A program made the translations under genes and the position numbers. From the NCBI GenBank assembly GCA_964019055.1, contig OZ025207.1:909001-973000 (forward strand): 64,000 nucleotides of DNA, given 5' to 3'. Below the pieces are notes generated by a model. The model ran no database searches, was not told where the DNA came from, and saw only the letters and a list, made by a program, of their open reading frames with translations. The stretch is from Anthopleura xanthogrammica (Eukaryota > Cnidaria > Anthozoa > Actiniaria > Actiniidae). This document shows, in pieces, positions 1-11,578 of the stretch (positions are counted from its first letter, which is position 1; each line of letters begins with the position of its first letter).

Positions 1-363
1 TATTTGGAAATTTCTTAATTCAAGTCACCCAAGCTAGCTATGTTTATCAATTTTACTAATTAATTTTTAGGCTATTATTAATAACATGATATTACATGAC
101 CACTCAGAGACATATAATATGTAAAAAATTTTAAAATAAAAAATCCTATATTAACATTACTTTAAACATGTCATTTTCATGTGAGAAGATATCTTGAGAG
201 AGAGATCATTTGAGTTGATATAAAAAATTATTTTTAATTATTATTGTTATGCATGCAGGACAAACACACACAAAAATTTCCAATTACACACGTGTATAAT
301 TATTTTATTAATTATATTATTTTAGTCATTTTTGGTAAGACTGATATTTCTATTGAAAACTAG
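1..363. other. AT-rich non-coding DNA before KDZ copy A
   Basis: No reading frame or repeat is supported here. The stretch is strongly AT-rich and ends in a candidate splice acceptor (AG at 362-363) directly before the first recognisable exon of the KDZ-like gene, so its last part is probably intron. Upstream exons of that gene, if kept, lie outside the window. Confidence 0.5.
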
Positions 364-1590
364 ATATCACTCTGCATATAAAGATTTGTCCCCAGTGTCA
401 ACTTCCATATCGTTACCAAGAGTATACTGATGGTGTACATAACTTTAATGATGTATGGATGGTTAGCTTGGGCGTTCTCGATCTTATAAGACAACACCTC
501 AAGGTACTCCATACTTAATTTGATTTAATATACTCCATTAGGGAATTTATTACCTATGGAGAAGTCATTAATGATAATCTTATAAATTACAACATATTGT
601 TGTTATAATGATAAATGAATTTGCTAGGTTCATGATGCCATTACCAGGAGCATCCAAGCATTGAAAGGATGGCTTCAACTCACTTTTAAGACCTTGCCAT
701 ATAACATCCTGAGAAATGCATACCTGCATTTTGAAGCCCTAACCAACCACTCATATGACTTCATGTGTGTCTTGTGCGGCTTCTATCCCTCCCTTCTAGT
801 ACTTGATGTGGACAGGAAAGGAATATTTGATCTTACAGGTAAAAATAATGTCTTAATAATGACCTGTTCTCTTTAAAGTAAAAAACTTGATATGGTTTAT
901 TTTAAATCCTTTATTTTATTTTAAAAGTATCTGATTTAGACATACCTAGAGAAGAAGAGTTGGATGAATGGGACAAAGTTGATGCTGACAAATTTTGGAT
1001 GGATATTGATTTTGGTATTCTTTATAGAGGTTTATGTCAAGGTATCGTAAAATGTCATGTATAATTAGTTATGTATCTGTAACTCTTCTTGTTGGTCTGT
1101 CTGTTATTTTTTGACTTGTAAATAAAAATGATTCAATTTATCTTGACATCAGTCTTGATATCTATCTATCAGTCTGCTTGTCTGCCTTTCAGTCTGTTTG
1201 TGTGTCTCTATCTATTATTTGAAATGATTTGCATTATACGCCAATTCATTTCATTCATGTATTCATTTGTTGATGTGTTTGTTTGTTTCTTATTAACTCA
1301 TTTTGTTGTTATTGATTTTGTTTAGAGTCTGCTGATAATCCTTTTGAAGTTCATCCCAATTACAAATTTTGGGCACCATACATTGGTCAAAGAACGCGTG
1401 GCAATGTAGTGTATAACACAGAACATCGTAAGTGCCGTGTGAGTTCCAACCCAGATAAAGATGGCCTGAGTGCTGATCAGCTAACTATTGACAAACTTAT
1501 GGAGGTTTTTAGTGAAGGGAAGGTGAGAATGTTTAAAAGTTTACATGAGCATTGTTAATGTCAACTTAAAACAGTCAACAACAATTTGTT

Positions 1591-1790
1591 TACTTCTAAT
1601 TTTTCCTCTTCTTCTTCTTCTTCTTCTTCTTCTTCTTCTTCTCCTTCTTCTTCTTCTTCTTCTTCTTCTTCTTCTTCTTCTTCTTCTTCTTCTTCTTCTT
1701 CTTCTTCTTCTTCTTCTTCTTTTTCCTCTTCTTCTTCTTCTTCTTCTTCCTCCTCCTGTTCTTCTTTTTCTTCTACTTCTTCTCATTATT
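1591..1790. repeat. (TTC)n microsatellite in an intron of KDZ copy A
   Basis: About 200 bp of nearly pure CTT/TTC triplets with a few interruptions (CTCC, TTTTCC). It lies between the exons ending at 1522 and starting at 1912. The long poly-Leu, poly-Ser and poly-Arg frames across it are artefacts of the repeat. Confidence 0.95.
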
Positions 1791-2942
1791 ATGATTATTA
1801 GGTGTTGCTATTTTCATATTATTTCTCATTTAGCATGAACTTCATGTTCTTATCAAAAAATTAAATCATAATTTAGTTTTTCTGCTGATAACCATAAATC
1901 TTCTGTTTTAGACCTCGGTTATTAAGGAACTGGCCAAGGAGTTGGGAATCAGTGACAAAGGGTCTCGCCAGGACACATTACGACTGCTGAAACAGGCAAT
2001 GGGTGTCCCTGAGGTGTTTGTGAAGGTGTTTAGTAAAATCCATGGAGGATCAGGTATGTTCTACCTTTAATTTTTTGTGTTGTCAATCATTGCCATCGTC
2101 TTCCATTTAGAAAACTCTTAATGTTATTTTAGAACTGCTTTCGTTTATTAATTTCTATTCATATTTACAGGAGGATGGTGTGGAATGACATGCCGCCACG
2201 GAGTGTGCTATGACATCAAATGGCTCCTGCGCCAGGAGGGTGCAAGAGATCATATTGACCTCTTAAAAAGTTTAAAAAGTCCAGCCGACCATAACCATCG
2301 TTGACTTTGCCAATATGGTAGCATCCCATGGAAACCTACGATTCCCAGATATGTTTGCCCCTTTTAGTGGTAGAATTGCAGAACCCTCCATCGATAACAT
2401 TTTGGCTGCAAAGAATGGCACCCTCGAAGTACTGTTCCAAACGGTGATGGAAGTACTGTACATGCTGTTGGTAACCAAATACATCCTCTTACCCGGGTTG
2501 CGGATCATTACGCGCTTTTTGACGCTTTGTTCCACAATTGGAGGGCGTCAACATGGAGGTTGCTCAACAACTCAATTTCAAAAGAAACAAAGATAATTAT
2601 TTTACTTCCATGATGTCTCTGCACAATAACCTATTTGTGCACAGACTCTCTGTGAATTTTTTGAATAACAGTTTAAATCAAAACATTGTGAACCGACATT
2701 CGAAAGAGGTATAGTTGATGATTTCGATCTGTTAGTTCTTGAGTTTGCATGTATTTCGCAACAGATTTTTCTTTTTTCTTTAGTTTGGAGGACACCTGTC
2801 ATTAGACGAAAATGGACAACTGTTTGTCACTATGGACTCTTCTCCAACAAGAGGCCCGACACCAGCCAAACGTCTAAGGATAGAACGATTAGCCATACAG
2901 ACAAGAGAAATAAACAAATCCCTGCCTACTATCAACAAAACT

Positions 2943-3045
2943 GCGACAGCCACATCACCCAGCCATTCACAGCCAACTACAGCTGCGACAGCCACATCAA
3001 CCAGCCATTCACAGCCAACTACAGCTGCGACAGCCACATCAACCA
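2943..3045 (+). repeat. 42-bp in-frame tandem repeat in the last exon of KDZ copy A
   Basis: Unit starts at 2943, 2985 and 3027 give a strict 42-bp period (about 2.5 copies). It encodes a 14-residue Ala/Thr/Ser/His/Gln-rich unit containing SHSQPTTA. Copy B has a different 39-bp repeat at the same place in the protein, so this linker is prone to repeat growth. Confidence 0.9.
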
Positions 3046-3289
3046 TTAATTCGCTGCTTGAGTACTTAAACACTATCAAAGTTCTTCCTACCAACTGCGG
3101 CAATGGGTACAAATGGACTTTTCCACTCCAGTTCTCACAATCATATTTTGCAGGACAGGATGGAAGTAATGCATGTACTTTGATTTCTCTAGTTATATGT
3201 CATTACTTTCTTTCCATGGACTTCCTTGCACCATCAGTTCAAGGAAGCTTTTCAAACATTTGGCTCTTTGCTACGGTGGCCCATAAGTG

Positions 3290-3489
3290 CAAAACACAAC
3301 ACACACGCTGAAAACACAACACACTTATCTGAAAACACAACACACACGCTGAAACCACGACAAACACACTGAAAGCACCAAAAACTTATCTGAAAACACA
3401 ATACATTCATCTGAAACACAACACACAGACTGAAAACACAACACACTAATCTGAAAACACAACACACGCACTGAAAACACAACACACTG
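3290..3489. repeat. about 21-bp minisatellite (CTGAAAACACAACACAC type)
   Basis: Roughly ten imperfect units of ACAACACAC and CTGAAAAC blocks follow the end of KDZ copy A. Minus-strand frames over it give Cys/Val/Phe-rich peptides that only reflect the repeat. Confidence 0.9.
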
Positions 3490-3620
3490 TCCAACGGAGA
3501 CTGGGCACGAGTAACATACATTCCGCTGGCATGTATGATATGCAGGCGCAATACAAAGCACATGGTCCTTGTGGTGAAAACTTCAGAGAGTTTAGGGCTG
3601 GATTTATAATATAAGACGAA

Positions 3621-4635
3621 ATGAAGTGCAAAAACTGCCAGGCAGACGTTTTGAAAGAATTTAATTTTTGTCATCGCTGTGGTAGAAAGGTAACAGATGT
3701 GCTAGAAGAAAAGAAAAATCACGAAAAACCAGACCTTCGAAGAATTCAGAAAGAGGCTGTCTTCTCGACGTATAGAAGATAGCCATCAGACGAAGAAAAA
3801 GAAAGGCAACAAAAAATCCGAGCCTTCTGAAGTAATGATAAACGTTGGTTTAATGAAATTGGTGAACGGAGTTATCAAACCATTGAAGGGTAAGGCCATG
3901 CCGATTCGGGTACCTTCAGACATTCGGAAACTGCAGTTGCTAAGAAAGGCTGTTGAGAGGCATCAGGCATAAGATCGAAAGTTCGACCCATATGCAGGAT
4001 ACACTATTGCCTATCCAGATGGAACAGAAATTCTGACGTTACCTGGCCAGTCAACGCAGATCTTCCAACTTGATAAGTATAAGGAAGATATTGGAAAACC
4101 ATATAATCGGATTTCCTTATACTTGGTCAAGAGAGAAGAGCTGCTCTGCGAAGGCAAGCAAGAGAATGACCCTGGCGAACCAAATGAAGGTGAGTAAGAC
4201 TTTGACTGAAAAATGAATGTCATCAATAACACTTTAGCACGTGGAAGTCAGTTAGTACGAGTGACAGTGGTGTAATCATAGTAAGGTTTCAAAGGTCAGT
4301 ATAAAGCTTGCTTTGTTTGTTCTTCATGATCAGAGTGCACCATATGTTTGGAGGATATAACAGATAATGGAGTCTCTCCACAAGGATGCAGTGCTCTATT
4401 TCATACAGAGTGCCTTATAGAGTGGCTGAAAACTGCAGATGGCTCTGGTGCCAAATGTCCAACATGTCCAAACATCTTTTTTTCAATTAATTACAAGTGA
4501 GTCTTTGTGTTTCAAATGATAATAAAATGCAATAAAGATGGCTCTGGTGCCAAATGTCCAACATGTCCAAACATCTTTTTTTCAATTAATTACAAGTGAG
4601 TCTTTGTGTTTCAAATGATAATGAAATGCAAGTCC
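3621..4635 (+). pseudogene. zinc-ribbon plus RING-H2 gene fragment (E3-ligase-like N-terminal part)
   Basis: The start at 3621 opens with MKCKNC and FCHRCG, a CxxC...CxxC zinc ribbon, but a stop follows near 3780. A second block (about 3834-4189, with one stop near 3971) reads AYPDGTEILTLPG and then KYKEDIGKPYNRISLYLV. It ends in a GT donor at 4190, and the next exon from 4335 restores the codon across the splice. That exon encodes a RING-H2 finger: ECTICLED, then CSALFHTECLIEWL and CPTCP. In related invertebrate genes such modules precede a HECT ligase domain (G2E3-like), and a HECT remnant sits at 58.9 kb beside KDZ copy B. The gene here is cut off after the RING. The zinc ligands are seen; the E3 role is inferred. 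Confidence 0.55.
4438..4635 (+). repeat. 99-bp tandem duplication of the RING exon end
   Basis: 4438-4536 is repeated at 4537-4635 with only a couple of mismatches. The unit covers the last RING cysteines (CPTCP), the exon end and the start of the intron. Confidence 0.9.
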
Positions 4636-4774
4636 CAGTATAGCTTATTTACTAGTTTTAGATTCTTTAGTAGTATTATAGTTTCCAAATATAGGCCCTA
4701 AATCAAACATAAATATATAGCAGTATAATTGGTGTTATAATTATTGATTACTATATAGGAAAACTGTTATTTTT

Positions 4775-6255
4775 TTGAATAAAGAAATATACAATAGTCA
4801 GCAAAATCTATTTACTGACATTAAGTCATTTGATAAGAAACACTATATTTGCAAAACCTGTCACACAAAAGCTTTGAAAGGAAAAGTTCCATGCCAAGCT
4901 GTTTGTAACAAATTACATGTTGATGATGTACCACCAGAATTGTCATTGCTAGAAAAGCTTGAACAGGTACTTATAGCACAGAGAATAGTGTTTGAAAAAA
5001 TAATAATTATGCCCAAGGGTCAACAGAGAAAAATTAAAGGTGCGATCTGTAATGTACCAGTCGAATGTGATCAAACATGCAAAATATTACCACGCCCCCC
5101 TGAAAGATCTGGAATAATAATGTTAAAACTAAAAAGAAAATTGGAGTTTAGAGGTCATGTATATTTTCAAGCAGTGCGTCCCCAAGTTCTGCTAAATGCT
5201 CTTAACTGGCTGAAAATCAATAATCCTTTATATAACAATATAGTGTAGATATTAACAATATTGATAGCAATCTTACAGCTTTGCAGCAAAACGACAACAC
5301 CTTAGAAGAGCATTCAGTTTTGGATAGCACAATAATTGATATGAATAATACCACCTCAGCTTATGAACAAAACACCAATGATAAGAATGAAGATGTGAAG
5401 AATGACACCTTGACTGATGTGAGTGATGCATCCACCTCTAAAAAACACAGCACTAATGATGGTAACACACCTGACAATGAGGAGAAAGATGACCCTTTAA
5501 ACAATTTTAGATCACCTTCAAATGAAACATTTTTACAGTCTGTGATACCAGATTATCCTGTAACTGTTTAAGAAAATGAGGAGGTGTCATCAGGAAATGA
5601 AGTCTACAATATTGCTCCAGGTGAAAACAAACACCCTGTATCACTAATGATGGATAAGAAATGTGAAGAGCTGGCATTCCCTGTGCTTTTTCCAAAAGGA
5701 CAATTTGGATACACTGTTGAACGCGAAATAAAATTGTCACCAGTAAAATACTTTAATGCAAGGTTGTTACACCATAGTGCAAGATTTGCAACAAACCCAG
5801 AGTATCTCTTCTTTGCACAGTTCATCATAGAACAGAAAGAAGTCTCAGATAGCATCAATATTGCTTTGAAGAAAATTCATGATCAGCCCCTTACTGTTTC
5901 TCAAATAAGATCCAATGCACAGAGCTTACAAAATCTCATTTGTCAAGATCAGGCCTACCTATTTTTGAGACAAATACCAGGTACACCTCCTTACTGGCAA
6001 AAATTCACGTATGAAGTAATAGCTATGGTGAAACAACTAGGAATACCAACATGGTTCATGACATTATCCTGTGCTGACCTCAGATGGCCTGAGCTCTTTC
6101 AGATAATTGCAAGAACACAGGGCAATAACCTAACTGATGAACAAGTTGATGCTTTGTCATATAATGAAAGATGTTCCTTGCTCAACCTTAATTCTGTTAT
6201 TGTTGCTAAACATTTCTAGTATAGAGTTGAAACATTCTTCACTGAAGTTCACAAT
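4775..6255 (+). pseudogene. Helitron N-terminal protein remnant
   Basis: Three successive frames make one decayed protein. 4775-5248 carries YICKTCHTKALKGKVP and ILPRPPERSG, the zinc-finger-like segment found at the N-terminus of Helitron proteins. 5281-5571 is an Asp/Asn-rich linker. 5584-6219 carries CEELAFPVLFPKGQFGY, YFNARLLHHSARFATNPEY and GIPTWFMTLSCADLRWPEL, which match the Helitron_like_N domain. Stops at about 5248, 5570 and 6219 interrupt it. The HUH nuclease and Pif1-type helicase parts that should follow are absent, because an RPA-like gene begins directly after. This is an internally deleted Helitron that cannot move by itself. Confidence 0.8.
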
Positions 6256-6862
6256 ATGCTCTTCAAAGTGGCCCAAATAATAAGAAAAGAAACAATGAAC
6301 ATGAAATATGTCACTCTTAAAGCAAAAGTAATTTCAGTAGACGAGATAGCAACAGTGGGACACTATCCCGATATCAAGCAAAAGCGTGAAGTACAGCTTG
6401 CAGACGAGACGGGAGATATCACCCTTGTGTTCTGGAGGGACAGAGCTGAATCTATTACTTTTCAACAAGGAGAGGTTATCAGAGTTGAAAATGCTGCCAC
6501 TACTTCCTTTAATGGAAAAATAATGCTCACTGCTACTGCTGAAACCATAATATACAAGAAATTCCAGTCTACGTGACCAGAAAGCGATCGTATCTTCGCA
6601 CAGTGGAAACAAACATAAACGCAGTGAAACAGTTCAAGTGTATCATCAGATGCCTTAATTGCCGAGCAAACATTTTGTGGGATGATTCATTCCAGTCTGC
6701 TTCAAACGAAAGTATCCTTATCACCTGCAAGATGTGCTCGACAACATTCCTGGCAGACTCGACGAAACTTTCCAATTACTGCTTTTTGCTCCTATCAGAA
6801 AACAACCAATGGTTTACAGCTAACACAGGGGTAAGTAGTTCTAAGTATAATTTGGACGATTG
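6256..6862 (+). pseudogene. RPA1-like single-strand DNA-binding protein (Helitron accessory gene)
   Basis: The first frame (6256-6576) holds an OB-fold-like stretch: YVTLKAKVISVDEIATVG, VQLADETGDITLVFWRD and GEVIRVENAA. The next frame (6573-6863) supplies a zinc-ribbon-like segment with CLNCRANILWDD and CKMCSTTF, as in the C-terminal DNA-binding domain of RPA70. A GTAAGT donor sits near 6831. Helitrons of animals and plants often carry RPA-like genes (family knowledge), and the position right after the Helitron remnant fits. The switch of frame at 6575 needs a frameshift or a missed intron, so intactness is doubtful. Confidence 0.65.
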
Positions 6863-6863
6863 A

Positions 6864-9214
6864 ATCGAGCCACGGCTTTTCACTACTACAATATCAGTAA
6901 TTAGTAATTACCTTGCTGTCCGGCTCTCTTTTTCTTTCTTTCCTTCTCGCTGGAGCGGGATACGAATATTCATCAACGTTTATTTCGCCCTTTCGTATGA
7001 GTGAGAAACGCACTGCGCCATATCGTAACCGTATCAGTATCGTTATCTCGATAAAAACCTTTGAAATTCCTGCCGTAACCGTACCGTATTTATTTTATTT
7101 ATTTATTTTATTTATTTATAATGATATTTTAACAGGATGCTTCTTCACTTTAGTGATTTTCAAGAAGGTCCTGTAAAATTAATTTCTATACATCATATAA
7201 TAGAGTTAAAAAGTAGAAGGCAAATCGATACAAATGAGAAAAAATTACAATTAAGCAAAAATGTAAAATTCAAATAGCATACTTTAAAGAGTTCATTCAG
7301 AAAAAAGTAGACTTAAATTGAGAAATTTTTGATGATTGTTTAACATCGACACTTAGTTATCCATGCTTTGAAATCAAGATATTCAATGAGGCTTAATATC
7401 AATAAGAAAATAGTAGAACATGCTGAACCTATTACCGGTGAAAAAGAACAAGAGGATCTAGAGCTTGAACAAGGTGTTGTTGAAAAGGTACCCAGGCAAG
7501 AATTGCCTGAAAATGAAGATCTATTGCTTGAATATGATGATAAGGTGAAATTCGATTAAAAACTCATGATACCTTCTTTGACAAAAATGAACGTTGCAAC
7601 TCTTTAACCTAAGTTGAGTTATAATACTGTTATTACTTTATTCTCAGAGTAAAAATTCATTTAAACTCTGCTCAAAATATTACTAGAAGGTATAATTTTT
7701 TCTGGCTGTTTCTTTATGTAACAACTCATGATTTACTGATTTCAATACTAAATATCACTTCAATATATTTCCATAGTGATAGTAAGAATGTGTTATATTG
7801 TTAAACAATACCTACTGTTTGAAACACACACTGACAGACTACTCCTAGCTATTATCATTTCAAAAGTTAATTATCTTTTTTTGAGTTCTTGACATAAATT
7901 CATAAAAGGCCAAGTGAGATAATATCAATTTTAGGGTCAATATATATTTTCTATGTGTTGATAATTTAGCTTTAGTTTACCAGTGATCAAAGATACATAA
8001 TACACGTTTCATTTATTCAGTTGACTCATATTATTTAGTATACATTACAATACTTTGATTCTAATTACTGCAAATTAAATAATTAATTTATGTCAAGTCA
8101 TCTACAAAAGTTGATTACATCTTAAAACAATACTGTATTGAGTTTAATATTACTTGTAGTTTATTTCAGACCAATGAAAAGCCTTTAAAATAAATTGTTT
8201 AATTGTCATTTTTAAGCCTTTTGTCTCTGCTCCTTTGTTTCTCTTTTTCTATTAAAATGTTTTTCAACTAAACACTACCAGTATGGATTAAACCACATGC
8301 AAACTTTAAACAATATACTTTATTCACTCTATGAGCTTTGTTTTTATGCATGACTCAACAAAAAACCCAACCCCTGGGACAACATAGGGATAAGTTCATC
8401 CTGTACACAGTGAGGCATTAGATGCTTTAAGAAATCAGGTTGCCCTAACGTGGGGCATAGGACACGCATTTATAAAAAGCCTGCAATATTGAAAATAGAG
8501 GCTATCCGCAAGAAAGAATCCCTCATGTGTTCTTTAATCACCCAGTTGAAGGTGACTGCTTTTGTTATTTAAATACTTCAGCATCTTAGTGAAATCAAGA
8601 GCCATCCTTGCTCCATAACCATTTACAATACAAAACACCAAAATAATATGGATGCACAATCTGTGATAAATTCTGTAATCACCAGTGTTCTTGACCTTAT
8701 TTCTGTGTACTAATAATTGCAGGGGTGCAGGTTTTCAAGGTATAACATACTCCCCAGGGGTGCTATAGATTAGACTGTCTTTTGTTTAATCCTCACCTTG
8801 TCCAAGGGGGGTCAAGCTTTTCAATTACGATTGCATTATATGACATTGCAATCCCAAAAAGCACTGCTACTGTGATCTATAAGCAATTCATACCCATAAA
8901 AAATCCAATTTCATTAACATAAAAAATCGACTTCATATTTAGGAACATCGTTATTTGCACCTGCTTTTAATTTCCATTCTGGTTTTATCTGCATTTTTGA
9001 CAAAGAATTTTAGAGAAAAACCATTAAAACCTCAAAGTTTACCTAAGTAATTTAGTAAAGTAGAACACCAAATAGAAGCAAGACCTCAGGAGCTAGTACC
9101 AGCATTTTGTTTTGACACCACCAGGCCCCAGTCAGGTCTTATGCTCAGGTATCCCAGTCTACCCTGCTCCCAGGGTCTAGTTGTGCTCTAAAGTGGGTAC
9201 ATGACATATCAGGT
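6864..9214. other. non-coding stretch
   Basis: AT-rich DNA with a small (TTTA)n tract near 7085-7125. A 63-codon acidic frame at 7368-7559 is the longest open stretch. It has no recognisable motif and I do not call it a gene. No terminal repeats were identified. Confidence 0.5.
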
Positions 9215-9920
9215 GTGCCAAATCCTATGGAAAATGCTTTCCTCAAAAATTTAGTTGAAGGTGCAAAAAAGGAACACGCCAAACCAGTTGTAAAGAAAGC
9301 ACCCGTCTCTAGTGAAGCCCTCGCGCGTAGCTGTTCAGAGTACGAAAGTGATAACACCCTAATTGTACGCAGGGATATTGCCATGTCTCTGCTATTATTT
9401 GCAGGTTTTCTTAGATACAGCGAGATCGCAGAGCTGAGAGTCCAGGATGTGTCAATATCACAGACGCATTTAAGTCTAATTATTAGAAAAAGCAAAACCG
9501 ACCAGTATAGGAAAGGTAACGAGGTAGTTATAAATAGGTCAAACAAGGTTACTTGCCCTGTAACTAACCTAGAAAGATACATAAGAGTAGCTTCTATCAA
9601 ATTAGGCGATCAACGTACAAATTACTTATTCAGGCCAATCACGCACACCAAAACGGGGGATAAATTAATCAGTCACAACAAGCCACTCAGCTACACCAGG
9701 GCACGGGAAACCATCATTGGCAGATTGAGAGTATACGGGGGGTGCAGTTATTTCTTTACACTCATTTAGGTCAGGTGGCGCCACCAGGGCTGCCAATGCC
9801 AAAGTTCCTGACCGATGTTGGAAACGACACGGCAGATGGAAATCAGAGACAGCCAAAGATGGCTACGCTGAAGACTCACTCGAGAGTCGCCTCCTAGTAT
9901 CTAAGGCGTTAGGCATTTAA
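9215..9920 (+). pseudogene. tyrosine recombinase of a DIRS/Ngaro-type element, one frameshift
   Basis: The frame from 9215 contains the box-I arginine in GFLRYSEIAELRVQDV (about residue 67) and a KSKTDQYRKG beta-hairpin lysine. It then hits a stop at 9767. In the next frame the protein continues to 9920 with HSFRSGGAT (HxxR at 9759-9770), HGRW and DGYAEDS (catalytic Tyr at 9863). All active-site residues of a phage-type integrase are therefore present, and the break can be a one-base indel near the G6 run at about 9737. Invertebrate DIRS and Ngaro elements encode this kind of recombinase downstream of RT/RNase H; no RT is found just upstream, so the copy is truncated. Confidence 0.8.
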
Positions 9921-9959
9921 TGTTACTACCAGTCCTTTCTCCTCTATCTTTATCTAATT

Positions 9960-10045
9960 CTAGTCGGGTGCAGCAGTCAGCATCCTTAGTTTATAAGTGG
10001 CATTGTTGTGTATAGTCGTTATATATAGTGGGTAGTAGGGGAAAC
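9960..10045 (+). repeat. 86-bp direct repeat, first copy
   Basis: Begins 39 bp after the recombinase stop and matches 10456-10541 with about four mismatches. The arrangement (recombinase, repeat, about 410 bp, repeat) fits the 3' end of a split-direct-repeat element. A simple LTR or local duplication cannot be excluded. Confidence 0.8.
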
Positions 10046-10455
10046 TTATTATTTTCTGCAGTTCGCAGAATAGCAGAAAATTGCTGTTTTCACGGTTACC
10101 GAACGGGTGACAGTTACCATGGTAACGGTTCTGACGTACAGGGGAGCTTAGGTTGGACTGATCCATTCTAGCGTGGCTCTGCTCCCAGTACAGACCGATT
10201 TTTTCCCTATTTTTTTTAAGGCATTATGCAAATAAATATTTTTCTATAACAATCTTACTCCCTCAAGATTGTATCAGAGCCTGAATCTGCTTTCGGGAGG
10301 GACCAGGTTTCCCCACAGGGGTTTTTCCTGGCGGGCGGCAGGCTCGTTTTAGTTGCATGTTCAAAGCACCTTCGCTACAGTAGTTGTGTGGTATAAAGGA
10401 GTGTAACGACGTAAGGTTGCTCAATAAAGTCAAGAGGGTGTGACGTGCATCATCC

Positions 10456-10541
10456 CTAGTCGGGTGCAGTAGCCAGCATCTTTAGTTTATAAGTGGCATT
10501 GTTGTGTATAGTCATTATATATAGTGGGTAGTAGGGGAAAC
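10456..10541 (+). repeat. 86-bp direct repeat, second copy
   Basis: Second copy of the 9960-10045 repeat, same orientation, offset 496 bp. Mutator-like transposase sequence begins right after it, so this copy probably marks the 3' end of the recombinase element. Confidence 0.8.
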
Positions 10542-10555
10542 GGAAACGTATTTTA

Positions 10556-11426
10556 AATGAAGAAAATGACATTGTAACAGAGCTTGAAAAAAGCACATTA
10601 AAAGTCCAAAAAGCTCCTGCTACTCACAAGAGACTTGTTTTGCGTTCCAGCCAACCGGATGAAAAATTAGAAACAATAACCCAATCTTATGTAGTGAACT
10701 TAGGAATCCTGACCAAACAGCTACAGAAATGCCAATATTGTGATGATGGGCCATTAGATTTGGCAAATGTCTGCGAGGAAGTAACAACTGTCGGATTGAT
10801 ACCACTGCTAAAAGTGCAATTGTATCTGTACTTTTAGACCAGCAGAAAGCCACAGAACTGGCAAACGTGGAACAGCCGCTTTAGACATCAACACAAGGAC
10901 TGGTCTGGCAGCCTTACACACAGGAATTGGCCACATCCACTACTCTGGTATATTATCAACACTCGGCCTCAAGTCTATGACATCTAGACATTTTAGGAAG
11001 CGAGAAAGAGAAGCAGGGGCTGGTATCGAGAACGTAGCTAAAAGATCTTGCACTGAGTTTACGGAATCAGAAAAACAGCTAGCGCCAAAGAGGAACGAAG
11101 AAGAGCAAATGGGCATGTCCTATGACATGGGTTGGCGAAAACGTGGGAAAGGATACGAGTCCTCATCCAGGGTAGGCACTGCGGTGGGTCTGAAGACCAG
11201 TAAAATCTTGAATTTTGCCAAAGGAAATACAATGTGCCGCATTTGCAAAGAAACGACTAATAGCAATAAGAATCCTGTTGCACATGACTGTAGGAAAAAC
11301 CACCAAGGCTCCTCGAAAAGCATGGAATCAAGTGTTGCTGTTCAGCTTTTCACTGATGCAGTCGAACAGGGTGTATCCTACTCCACCTATGTAGCAGCAC
11401 TACTGAAAGTCGGCTCAATACGCTAG
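10556..11426 (+). pseudogene. Mutator-like transposase fragment
   Basis: The first part (about 10556-10830) reads KCQYCDDGPLDL, a zinc-binding N-terminal segment. After a frameshift near 10830-10860 the frame to 11426 reads RTGKRGTAALDINTRTGLAA, then MSYDMGWRKRG, FAKGNTMCRIC, HDCRKNHQGSSKSMES and YSTYV. This order matches the Mutator-like transposase domain common in invertebrate genomes, where the Asp of YDMGW is a likely first catalytic acid (family knowledge). The frame stops after the YSTY motif, so the second catalytic region and the C-terminus are lost. Confidence 0.7.
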
Positions 11427-11578
11427 TCACATATGAAGTAGAAAATGGAGCGACTGATTGATTGAGTGAGGCCTTCGAGCGGAACGGTGCTAACCAACGT
11501 AGCTCCGTATACTTTTGAAGTCCTATAAATTTAAACAAACCTAATCGACATATACATAACTAAATTTACTAAAGAAAG

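Larger units (their letters stand above)
364..3250 (+). pseudogene. KDZ-like (HMGXB3-like) transposase, copy A, decayed multi-exon gene
   Basis: Seven exons can be followed by GT-AG borders: 364-503, 629-838, 928-1041, 1326-1522, 1912-2053, 2171-2708 and 2784 to about 3240. The first exon has a CPxC pair followed by RYQEYTxGVHNxNDVW, and the second has HxxxLTxHSYDFxCVLCG. Exon six has GGWCGMTCRHGVCY and a VDFANMVASHG motif. I recognise this order from HMGXB3-like proteins, the animal relatives of KDZ transposases with CxC modules (family knowledge). Copy B at 51.6-55.9 kb matches it exon for exon. Exon six carries frameshifts at about 2275 and about 2430 and a small loss near 2530, so no intact protein is possible. 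The last exon ends in a region with a GSNACTLISL motif that resembles a cysteine-protease-like segment in related invertebrate proteins; that reading is tentative. Confidence 0.7.

Noticed and set aside
1541..1838. Long poly-Leu, poly-Ser and poly-Arg frames
   Set aside because: They are translations of a TTC microsatellite inside an intron on both strands.
3290..3489. CRISPR-like array
   Set aside because: Units are short, contiguous and degenerate with no unique spacers, in an animal-like genome; it is a minisatellite.
3252..3674. Cys/Val/Phe-rich minus-strand frames
   Set aside because: Translation of the 21-bp minisatellite.
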